64,000 bases of DNA from Aphrocallistes beatrix (Eukaryota; Porifera; Hexactinellida; Sceptrulophora; Aphrocallistidae), in the NCBI GenBank assembly GCA_963281255.1, contig OY725503.1, forward strand, positions 4,008,312 to 4,072,311, given 5' to 3'. Positions 54,184-64,000 of this stretch are shown here, piece after piece. The notes under the pieces are model-generated. The model worked only from the letters and a program-made list of their open reading frames with translations. It searched no databases and was not told the origin of the DNA. Position numbers and translations under genes: made by a program. Numbering within the stretch: the first letter of the stretch is position 1; the number at the start of each line of letters is the position of its first letter.

Positions 54184-54865
54184 GCAGTTAAAGCAGAACC
54201 GTAAGCAGAAAAGACCCTCTCATGAAAGTGCGAAAGTTTAAGCATGGGTATCTACAAGAGTGAACATTAATGTTTGATGTAATAATTAATTACGATGTAT
54301 GCTATTGTAACTTATACTTATAGAAATAACAATTAAATTAGTCATAAAGGGTAGAAACAAATCAGAAATGAAAGGCTGAATAAGTAGTATACATTTAGTG
54401 ATTGTTAAACCCTTATTTTCCAAAGCTATGGTGTAAAAATATCTTGTGAAAGTAGACAACCTTGAGTCTTGATTCGAACGATTAAAACAAGAAAACAAAT
54501 ATAAAAATTTCGATACATATTTGTGGACATCTAACCTGGCAACATAAGCAATACCAAATAGCGTTTACAATCGTCTTAAATGTAGAACAGCGTGCATTAA
54601 AGTAAATTATCGGGAAATAAATCAACAAACCTCCCTGAATGAATTCAAAAACAACACATTACTTTTCTTTCAGAGTAGAAGGGGAGAGTAAATCTATTTC
54701 CACTTCATTAATCTAATAATTGAGAAAAAAAATAAAACAACGAAGAATTAATTGGAATAAGAGCAAAGTAAACTTAGCAACATAAGTGAAATAGTTGTAT
54801 TTTAAAGAAATTTGATTTAAATGATCTGCGCCCGAATGGTCTTAACAAATTGTTGAGTTATGTCG
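54184..54865. other. AT-rich non-coding region
   Basis: About 680 AT-rich bases. No gene recognised. Confidence 0.4.
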
Positions 54866-55195
54866 TCATTCACTGACCTGACTGACCTGACTGACCTGAC
54901 AGTGGTCGAGTAGTATGTATTGTACGGTCTGTTGCGGGCGGGCAGAACAGCCGGCCCCAGTGCAATTCTGATCGTAGTGAAGCCAGTGGCACTTCGCACA
55001 CCACTCAGTTCTAAACGAAAGTTTCTCTCCCTTGGATCCAAACATACGCACAAGAAACACGTAGCTCTTGGATGGATGGAACTTCGCAGGAATCTTAAAA
55101 GAGTGTCTTTGAACCTCACCAACACATTCATCTGCAGAATCCATCTCGATTAACCAAATCATTCTTGAACCATGGATAACAACATATAACTTCAA
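54866..55195 (-). CDS. Cys-rich ORF, hypothetical (possible exon)
   Basis: 109-residue open frame. The middle has a Cys/aromatic cluster: TEWCAKCHWLHYDQNCTGAGC, and later YILLDHC. The last residues come from a 9-bp tandem repeat (CTGACCTGA, about 54870-54902), so the true end may be a splice site or the ORF may be non-coding. A diverged copy of about 125 bases lies at 55577-55700, partly preserving the same frame (TEWCANYHRLHYHQSCT). Conservation of TEWCA..LHY..C between the copies hints at past coding. Family not recognised. Confidence 0.3.
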   Translation of the reverse strand: MKLYVVIHGSRMIWLIEMDSADECVGEVQRHSFKIPAKFHPSKSYVFLVRMFGSKGEKLSFRTEWCAKCHWLHYDQNCTGAGCSARPQQTVQYILLDHCQVSQVSQVSE

Positions 55196-55486
55196 AGAAT
55201 ATTGTTAATTTTTCATCGTCTGTGATTGGACTATGGATAAATGATCTAAATTAAATTCTAGCATTTGTATTAAATCAATTGATTCATCATAAATACAATG
55301 TGATGAAGGTTAAGTTCCAAGCGTGTAGCAAACTTCTTTACCACTCATTTTCTAAACTTTTGGGACGAAAAAATCCAGCACTAGAAAATAAAAGCAGCGA
55401 TAAAACTGCTAAATGAGTTGAGTGATTTCATTCTTACAAGTGCGCTTCGCTTGCTTGCGCAGTTCGGCTGGTCCCACATCAATTAA

Positions 55487-55762
55487 TTATAAGCTAGATA
55501 ACAGCTCTAAATCCTTCTGTCTTACTGTTATAATCGATATCACTTGAAACCTGATTGGCCTGACAATCGTTGAGTAGTACGAAATGTGCGGAGATGTTGC
55601 GGGGTTGTGAGCCAGTCCGGACCACGTGCAACTCTGATGGTAGTGAAGCCGGTGGTAATTCGCACACCACTCAGTTATAAACGAGGTTTCTCTCCCTTGA
55701 GCAAAGTGAAAGTGAGCATTTTCAGTTTGGAAGCAATAGAAATAGTGGGTGATTTGGAGCAT
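55487..55762 (-). pseudogene. Diverged copy of the Cys-rich segment, truncated by the satellite
   Basis: Shares TEWCA.xHxLHYxxxC with the ORF at 54866-55195, but its upstream half is replaced at about 55700 by the first satellite unit (homology ends at TTTCTCTCCCTTG). The open frame that crosses into the satellite is therefore chimeric. Likely a dead duplicate. Confidence 0.4.
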
Positions 55763-58700
55763 TTTGCATCCCTGTGGGGGGGTACAGTGCCATTTTGAGA
55801 AAAGAATGTGGCCAAAGGAGAGCGAAGCTAGGCATTTTCTGTAAGAAACGTTATAAGAGCAAAGTGAAAGTGAGCATTTTCAGTTTGGAAGCAATAGCCA
55901 TTTCGAGTGATTTGGAGCATTTTCAGTGCCCTGTGGGGGGGTACAGTGCCATTTTGAGAAGAGAATGTGGCCAAATGAGAGCGAAGCTAGGCATTTTCTG
56001 TAAGAAACGTTGTAAGAGCAAAGTGAAAGTGAGCATTTTCAGTTTGGAAGCAATAGCCATTTCGAGTGATTTGGAGCATTTTCAGTGCCCTGTGGGGGGG
56101 TACAGTGCCATTTTGAGAAGAGAATGTGGCCAAATGAGAGCGAAGCTAGGCATTTTCTGTAAGAAACGTTGTAAGAGCAAAGTGAAAGTGAGCATTTTCA
56201 GTTTGGAAGCAATAGCCATTTCGAGTGATTTGGAGCATTTTCAGTGCCCTGTGGGGGGGTACAGTGCCATTTTGAGAAGAGAATGTGGCCAAATGAGAGC
56301 GAAGCTAGGCATTTTCTGTAAGAAACGTTGTAAGAGCAAAGTGAAAGTGAGCATTTTCAGTTTGGAAGCAATAGCCATTTCGAGTGATTTGGAGCATTTT
56401 CAGTGCCCTGTGGGGGGGTACAGTGCCATTTTGAGAAGAGAATGTGGCCAAATGAGAGCGAAGCTAGGCATTTTCTGTAAGAAACGTTGTAAGAGCAAAG
56501 TGAAAGTGAGCATTTTCAGTTTGGAAGCAATAGCCATTTCGAGTGATTTGGAGCATTTTCAGTGCCCTGTGGGGGGGTACAGTGCCATTTTGAGAAGAGA
56601 ATGTGGCCAAATGAGAGCGAAGCTAGGCATTTTCTGTAAGAAACGTTGTAAGAGCAAAGTGAAAGTGAGCATTTTCAGTTTGGAAGCAATAGCCATTTCG
56701 AGTGATTTGGAGCATTTTCAGTGCCCTGTGGGGGGGTACAGTGCCATTTTGAGAAGAGAATGTGGCCAAATGAGAGCGAAGCTAGGCATTTTCTGTAAGA
56801 AACGTTGTAAGAGCAAAGTGAAAGTGAGCATTTTCAGTTTGGAAGCAATAGCCATTTCGAGTGATTTGGAGCATTTTCAGTGCCCTGTGGGGGGGTACAG
56901 TGCCATTTTGAGAAGAGAATGTGGCCAAATGAGAGCGAAGCTAGGCATTTTCTGTAAGAAACGTTGTAAGAGCAAAGTGAAAGTGAGCATTTTCAGTTTG
57001 GAAGCAATAGCCATTTCGAGTGATTTGGAGCATTTTCAGTGCCCTGTGGGGGGGTACAGTGCCATTTTGAGAAGAGAATGTGGCCAAATGAGAGCGAAGC
57101 TAGGCATTTTCTGTAAGAAACGTTGTAAGAGCAAAGTGAAAGTGAGCATTTTCAGTTTGGAAGCAATAGCCATTTCGAGTGATTTGGAGCATTTTCAGTG
57201 CCCTGTGGGGGGGTACAGTGCCATTTTGAGAAGAGAATGTGGCCAAATGAGAGCGAAGCTAGGCATTTTCTGTAAGAAACGTTGTAAGAGCAAAGTGAAA
57301 GTGAGCATTTTCAGTTTGGAAGCAATAGCCATTTCGAGTGATTTGGAGCATTTTCAGTGCCCTGTGGGGGGGTACAGTGCCATTTTGAGAAGAGAATGTG
57401 GCCAAATGAGAGCGAAGCTAGGCATTTTCTGTAAGAAACGTTGTAAGAGCAAAGTGAAAGTGAGCATTTTCAGTTTGGAAGCAATAGCCATTTCGAGTGA
57501 TTTGGAGCATTTTCAGTGCCCTGTGGGGGGGTACAGTGCCATTTTGAGAAGAGAATGTGGCCAAATGAGAGCGAAGCTAGGCATTTTCTGTAAGAAACGT
57601 TGTAAGAGCAAAGTGAAAGTGAGCATTTTCAGTTTGGAAGCAATAGCCATTTCGAGTGATTTGGAGCATTTTCAGTGCCCTGTGGGGGGGTACAGTGCCA
57701 TTTTGAGAAGAGAATGTGGCCAAATGAGAGCGAAGCTAGGCATTTTCTGTAAGAAACGTTGTAAGAGCAAAGTGAAAGTGAGCATTTTCAGTTTGGAAGC
57801 AATAGCCATTTCGAGTGATTTGGAGCATTTTCAGTGCCCTGTGGGGGGGTACAGTGCCATTTTGAGAAGAGAATGTGGCCAAATGAGAGCGAAGCTAGGC
57901 ATTTTCTGTAAGAAACGTTGTAAGAGCAAAGTGAAAGTGAGCATTTTCAGTTTGGAAGCAATAGCCATTTCGAGTGATTTGGAGCATTTTCAGTGCCCTG
58001 TGGGGGGGTACAGTGCCATTTTGAGAAGAGAATGTGGCCAAATGAGAGCGAAGCTAGGCATTTTCTGTAAGAAACGTTGTAAGAGCAAAGTGAAAGTGAG
58101 CATTTTCAGTTTGGAAGCAATAGCCATTTCGAGTGATTTGGAGCATTTTCAGTGCCCTGTGGGGGGGTACAGTGCCATTTTGAGAAGAGAATGTGGCCAA
58201 ATGAGAGCGAAGCTAGGCATTTTCTGTAAGAAACGTTGTAAGAGCAAAGTGAAAGTGAGCATTTTCAGTTTGGAAGCAATAGCCATTTCGAGTGATTTGG
58301 AGCATTTTCAGTGCCCTGTGGGGGGGTACAGTGCCATTTTGAGAAGAGAATGTGGCCAAATGAGAGCGAAGCTAGGCATTTTCTGTAAGAAACGTTGTAA
58401 GAGCAAAGTGAAAGTGAGCATTTTCAGTTTGGAAGCAATAGCCATTTCGAGTGATTTGGAGCATTTTCAGTGCCCTGTGGGGGGGTACAGTGCCATTTTG
58501 AGAAGAGAATGTGGCCAAATGAGAGCGAAGCTAGGCATTTTCTGTAAGAAACGTTGTAAGAGCAAAGTGAAAGTGAGCATTTTCAGTTTGGAAGCAATAG
58601 CCATTTCGAGTGATTTGGAGCATTTTCAGTGCCCTGTGGGGGGGTACAGTGCCATTTTGAGAAGAGAATGTGGCCAAATGAGAGCGAAGCTAGGCATTTT

Positions 58701-61700
58701 CTGTAAGAAACGTTGTAAGAGCAAAGTGAAAGTGAGCATTTTCAGTTTGGAAGCAATAGCCATTTCGAGTGATTTGGAGCATTTTCAGTGCCCTGTGGGG
58801 GGGTACAGTGCCATTTTGAGAAGAGAATGTGGCCAAATGAGAGCGAAGCTAGGCATTTTCTGTAAGAAACGTTGTAAGAGCAAAGTGAAAGTGAGCATTT
58901 TCAGTTTGGAAGCAATAGCCATTTCGAGTGATTTGGAGCATTTTCAGTGCCCTGTGGGGGGGTACAGTGCCATTTTGAGAAGAGAATGTGGCCAAATGAG
59001 AGCGAAGCTAGGCATTTTCTGTAAGAAACGTTGTAAGAGCAAAGTGAAAGTGAGCATTTTCAGTTTGGAAGCAATAGCCATTTCGAGTGATTTGGAGCAT
59101 TTTCAGTGCCCTGTGGGGGGGTACAGTGCCATTTTGAGAAGAGAATGTGGCCAAATGAGAGCGAAGCTAGGCATTTTCTGTAAGAAACGTTGTAAGAGCA
59201 AAGTGAAAGTGAGCATTTTCAGTTTGGAAGCAATAGCCATTTCGAGTGATTTGGAGCATTTTCAGTGCCCTGTGGGGGGGTACAGTGCCATTTTGAGAAG
59301 AGAATGTGGCCAAATGAGAGCGAAGCTAGGCATTTTCTGTAAGAAACGTTGTAAGAGCAAAGTGAAAGTGAGCATTTTCAGTTTGGAAGCAATAGCCATT
59401 TCGAGTGATTTGGAGCATTTTCAGTGCCCTGTGGGGGGGTACAGTGCCATTTTGAGAAGAGAATGTGGCCAAATGAGAGCGAAGCTAGGCATTTTCTGTA
59501 AGAAACGTTGTAAGAGCAAAGTGAAAGTGAGCATTTTCAGTTTGGAAGCAATAGCCATTTCGAGTGATTTGGAGCATTTTCAGTGCCCTGTGGGGGGGTA
59601 CAGTGCCATTTTGAGAAGAGAATGTGGCCAAATGAGAGCGAAGCTAGGCATTTTCTGTAAGAAACGTTGTAAGAGCAAAGTGAAAGTGAGCATTTTCAGT
59701 TTGGAAGCAATAGCCATTTCGAGTGATTTGGAGCATTTTCAGTGCCCTGTGGGGGGGTACAGTGCCATTTTGAGAAGAGAATGTGGCCAAATGAGAGCGA
59801 AGCTAGGCATTTTCTGTAAGAAACGTTGTAAGAGCAAAGTGAAAGTGAGCATTTTCAGTTTGGAAGCAATAGCCATTTCGAGTGATTTGGAGCATTTTCA
59901 GTGCCCTGTGGGGGGGTACAGTGCCATTTTGAGAAGAGAATGTGGCCAAATGAGAGCGAAGCTAGGCATTTTCTGTAAGAAACGTTGTAAGAGCAAAGTG
60001 AAAGTGAGCATTTTCAGTTTGGAAGCAATAGCCATTTCGAGTGATTTGGAGCATTTTCAGTGCCCTGTGGGGGGGTACAGTGCCATTTTGAGAAGAGAAT
60101 GTGGCCAAATGAGAGCGAAGCTAGGCATTTTCTGTAAGAAACGTTGTAAGAGCAAAGTGAAAGTGAGCATTTTCAGTTTGGAAGCAATAGCCATTTCGAG
60201 TGATTTGGAGCATTTTCAGTGCCCTGTGGGGGGGTACAGTGCCATTTTGAGAAGAGAATGTGGCCAAATGAGAGCGAAGCTAGGCATTTTCTGTAAGAAA
60301 CGTTGTAAGAGCAAAGTGAAAGTGAGCATTTTCAGTTTGGAAGCAATAGCCATTTCGAGTGATTTGGAGCATTTTCAGTGCCCTGTGGGGGGGTACAGTG
60401 CCATTTTGAGAAGAGAATGTGGCCAAATGAGAGCGAAGCTAGGCATTTTCTGTAAGAAACGTTGTAAGAGCAAAGTGAAAGTGAGCATTTTCAGTTTGGA
60501 AGCAATAGCCATTTCGAGTGATTTGGAGCATTTTCAGTGCCCTGTGGGGGGGTACAGTGCCATTTTGAGAAGAGAATGTGGCCAAATGAGAGCGAAGCTA
60601 GGCATTTTCTGTAAGAAACGTTGTAAGAGCAAAGTGAAAGTGAGCATTTTCAGTTTGGAAGCAATAGCCATTTCGAGTGATTTGGAGCATTTTCAGTGCC
60701 CTGTGGGGGGGTACAGTGCCATTTTGAGAAGAGAATGTGGCCAAATGAGAGCGAAGCTAGGCATTTTCTGTAAGAAACGTTGTAAGAGCAAAGTGAAAGT
60801 GAGCATTTTCAGTTTGGAAGCAATAGCCATTTCGAGTGATTTGGAGCATTTTCAGTGCCCTGTGGGGGGGTACAGTGCCATTTTGAGAAGAGAATGTGGC
60901 CAAATGAGAGCGAAGCTAGGCATTTTCTGTAAGAAACGTTGTAAGAGCAAAGTGAAAGTGAGCATTTTCAGTTTGGAAGCAATAGCCATTTCGAGTGATT
61001 TGGAGCATTTTCAGTGCCCTGTGGGGGGGTACAGTGCCATTTTGAGAAGAGAATGTGGCCAAATGAGAGCGAAGCTAGGCATTTTCTGTAAGAAACGTTG
61101 TAAGAGCAAAGTGAAAGTGAGCATTTTCAGTTTGGAAGCAATAGCCATTTCGAGTGATTTGGAGCATTTTCAGTGCCCTGTGGGGGGGTACAGTGCCATT
61201 TTGAGAAGAGAATGTGGCCAAATGAGAGCGAAGCTAGGCATTTTCTGTAAGAAACGTTGTAAGAGCAAAGTGAAAGTGAGCATTTTCAGTTTGGAAGCAA
61301 TAGCCATTTCGAGTGATTTGGAGCATTTTCAGTGCCCTGTGGGGGGGTACAGTGCCATTTTGAGAAGAGAATGTGGCCAAATGAGAGCGAAGCTAGGCAT
61401 TTTCTGTAAGAAACGTTGTAAGAGCAAAGTGAAAGTGAGCATTTTCAGTTTGGAAGCAATAGCCATTTCGAGTGATTTGGAGCATTTTCAGTGCCCTGTG
61501 GGGGGGTACAGTGCCATTTTGAGAAGAGAATGTGGCCAAATGAGAGCGAAGCTAGGCATTTTCTGTAAGAAACGTTGTAAGAGCAAAGTGAAAGTGAGCA
61601 TTTTCAGTTTGGAAGCAATAGCCATTTCGAGTGATTTGGAGCATTTTCAGTGCCCTGTGGGGGGGTACAGTGCCATTTTGAGAAGAGAATGTGGCCAAAT

Positions 61701-64000
61701 GAGAGCGAAGCTAGGCATTTTCTGTAAGAAACGTTGTAAGAGCAAAGTGAAAGTGAGCATTTTCAGTTTGGAAGCAATAGCCATTTCGAGTGATTTGGAG
61801 CATTTTCAGTGCCCTGTGGGGGGGTACAGTGCCATTTTGAGAAGAGAATGTGGCCAAATGAGAGCGAAGCTAGGCATTTTCTGTAAGAAACGTTGTAAGA
61901 GCAAAGTGAAAGTGAGCATTTTCAGTTTGGAAGCAATAGCCATTTCGAGTGATTTGGAGCATTTTCAGTGCCCTGTGGGGGGGTACAGTGCCATTTTGAG
62001 AAGAGAATGTGGCCAAATGAGAGCGAAGCTAGGCATTTTCTGTAAGAAACGTTGTAAGAGCAAAGTGAAAGTGAGCATTTTCAGTTTGGAAGCAATAGCC
62101 ATTTCGAGTGATTTGGAGCATTTTCAGTGCCCTGTGGGGGGGTACAGTGCCATTTTGAGAAGAGAATGTGGCCAAATGAGAGCGAAGCTAGGCATTTTCT
62201 GTAAGAAACGTTGTAAGAGCAAAGTGAAAGTGAGCATTTTCAGTTTGGAAGCAATAGCCATTTCGAGTGATTTGGAGCATTTTCAGTGCCCTGTGGGGGG
62301 GTACAGTGCCATTTTGAGAAGAGAATGTGGCCAAATGAGAGCGAAGCTAGGCATTTTCTGTAAGAAACGTTGTAAGAGCAAAGTGAAAGTGAGCATTTTC
62401 AGTTTGGAAGCAATAGCCATTTCGAGTGATTTGGAGCATTTTCAGTGCCCTGTGGGGGGGTACAGTGCCATTTTGAGAAGAGAATGTGGCCAAATGAGAG
62501 CGAAGCTAGGCATTTTCTGTAAGAAACGTTGTAAGAGCAAAGTGAAAGTGAGCATTTTCAGTTTGGAAGCAATAGCCATTTCGAGTGATTTGGAGCATTT
62601 TCAGTGCCCTGTGGGGGGGTACAGTGCCATTTTGAGAAGAGAATGTGGCCAAATGAGAGCGAAGCTAGGCATTTTCTGTAAGAAACGTTGTAAGAGCAAA
62701 GTGAAAGTGAGCATTTTCAGTTTGGAAGCAATAGCCATTTCGAGTGATTTGGAGCATTTTCAGTGCCCTGTGGGGGGGTACAGTGCCATTTTGAGAAGAG
62801 AATGTGGCCAAATGAGAGCGAAGCTAGGCATTTTCTGTAAGAAACGTTGTAAGAGCAAAGTGAAAGTGAGCATTTTCAGTTTGGAAGCAATAGCCATTTC
62901 GAGTGATTTGGAGCATTTTCAGTGCCCTGTGGGGGGGTACAGTGCCATTTTGAGAAGAGAATGTGGCCAAATGAGAGCGAAGCTAGGCATTTTCTGTAAG
63001 AAACGTTGTAAGAGCAAAGTGAAAGTGAGCATTTTCAGTTTGGAAGCAATAGCCATTTCGAGTGATTTGGAGCATTTTCAGTGCCCTGTGGGGGGGTACA
63101 GTGCCATTTTGAGAAGAGAATGTGGCCAAATGAGAGCGAAGCTAGGCATTTTCTGTAAGAAACGTTGTAAGAGCAAAGTGAAAGTGAGCATTTTCAGTTT
63201 GGAAGCAATAGCCATTTCGAGTGATTTGGAGCATTTTCAGTGCCCTGTGGGGGGGTACAGTGCCATTTTGAGAAGAGAATGTGGCCAAATGAGAGCGAAG
63301 CTAGGCATTTTCTGTAAGAAACGTTGTAAGAGCAAAGTGAAAGTGAGCATTTTCAGTTTGGAAGCAATAGCCATTTCGAGTGATTTGGAGCATTTTCAGT
63401 GCCCTGTGGGGGGGTACAGTGCCATTTTGAGAAGAGAATGTGGCCAAATGAGAGCGAAGCTAGGCATTTTCTGTAAGAAACGTTGTAAGAGCAAAGTGAA
63501 AGTGAGCATTTTCAGTTTGGAAGCAATAGCCATTTCGAGTGATTTGGAGCATTTTCAGTGCCCTGTGGGGGGGTACAGTGCCATTTTGAGAAGAGAATGT
63601 GGCCAAATGAGAGCGAAGCTAGGCATTTTCTGTAAGAAACGTTGTAAGAGCAAAGTGAAAGTGAGCATTTTCAGTTTGGAAGCAATAGCCATTTCGAGTG
63701 ATTTGGAGCATTTTCAGTGCCCTGTGGGGGGGTACAGTGCCATTTTGAGAAGAGAATGTGGCCAAATGAGAGCGAAGCTAGGCATTTTCTGTAAGAAACG
63801 TTGTAAGAGCAAAGTGAAAGTGAGCATTTTCAGTTTGGAAGCAATAGCCATTTCGAGTGATTTGGAGCATTTTCAGTGCCCTGTGGGGGGGTACAGTGCC
63901 ATTTTGAGAAGAGAATGTGGCCAAATGAGAGCGAAGCTAGGCATTTTCTGTAAGAAACGTTGTAAGAGCAAAGTGAAAGTGAGCATTTTCAGTTTGGAAG
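55700..64000. repeat. 159-bp satellite array, about 52 copies, to window edge
   Basis: Head-to-tail units of exactly 159 bases (the same word TGTAAGAGCA recurs at 56011, 56170 and 56329, and so on). The first unit is diverged and one base shorter. The second is almost consensus, and from the third on units look identical by eye. The unit contains GGGGGGG and repeated AGCATTTTCAG words. Such homogeneity with a decayed edge is typical of satellite arrays homogenised by unequal exchange. The array runs off the window, so its true size is unknown. Confidence 0.97.
55975..64000 (+). other. Stop-free reading frame through the satellite (53-residue repeat)
   Basis: Because 159 = 3 x 53, each frame repeats identically. 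One plus-strand frame has no stop: a 53-residue unit including SIFSLEAIAISSDLEHFQ and IFCKKRC, with four Cys and net positive charge. From the ATG at 55975 it stays open to the window edge, about 2,675 codons. The other five frames have stops. The frame contains one ATG per unit. It may be chance, since a random 53-codon frame is open at a non-negligible rate and six were available. No promoter, signal peptide or diverged in-frame units give independent support. Confidence 0.3.

Noticed and set aside
55700-64000. CRISPR-like array
   Set aside because: The whole 159-bp unit is repeated with no variable spacers, and the genome is eukaryotic. It is a satellite.

Overview
This window comes from a compact, AT-rich animal nuclear genome. 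Genes sit a few hundred bases apart on both strands. Many are single-exon, and the spliced ones have mostly short GT-AG introns of about 40-200 nt. The gene set is metazoan: a conventional-type protein kinase C pair, a scavenger-receptor/lysyl-oxidase protein, PAIP1, prohibitin, NAT10, signal peptide peptidase, RBBP4, TTI1, DNAJC9 and TCTP. The presence of the aquatic selenoprotein family SelL, several RING-less coiled-coil/NHL proteins and a receptor kinase of the TKL group suggests a marine invertebrate, plausibly a sponge (possibly a glass sponge). That taxon is inference; gene structures and motifs are read from the sequence.

Layout. 0-3 kb: 5' exons of a USP34-like giant deubiquitinase (minus strand, runs off the left edge). 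3.7-15.6 kb: two intronless PKC paralogues (plus) bracketing CLYBL, a PAIP1-like gene, an SLC15-like transporter and RBBP4 (all minus). 15.8-18.3 kb: a SETMAR-type SET methyltransferase and signal peptide peptidase (minus). 18.7-25.3 kb: an NHL gene, then FOUR selenoprotein genes of the SelL (Prx-like thioredoxin-fold) family. Each is interrupted by in-frame TGA codons in a UxxU or UxxC redox motif, and each is followed by a recognisable SECIS element in its 3' region. Two of the four arose by a recent tandem duplication that also copied part of the NHL gene. TCTP lies inside the cluster. 25.7-30 kb: TTI1 and a small SYGPGA-motif protein. 30.4-34 kb: an 11-exon single-pass receptor kinase with a pectin-lyase-like ectodomain. 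34.5-39.4 kb: prohibitin, an ankyrin protein and DNAJC9. 39.6-50.5 kb: a second NHL gene, then a 10-exon NAT10 whose introns host a LOXL2-like gene (same strand) and a third NHL gene (opposite strand). 50.5-51.2 kb: N6AMT1. From 51.2 kb to the right edge the window is repeat-dominated: three minisatellites, a duplicated Cys-rich segment, and from about 55.7 kb to the end a near-perfect 159-bp satellite of about 52 copies. Its period is a multiple of three and one frame contains no stop codon, giving an open frame of at least 8 kb.

The most notable system is the SelL cluster. Ordinary gene calling would break each gene at its TGA codons, so they are easily missed. Four genes, three with UxxU and one with UxxC, with matching SECIS cores on both strands, support selenocysteine decoding. 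TGA is used as a normal terminator by TTI1 about 1 kb away, which argues against general code reassignment. Other notable points are a PKC paralogue that has lost most C2 calcium ligands, Glu phosphomimetics in the hydrophobic motif of both PKCs, the unusual TKL receptor kinase, and the stop-free satellite.
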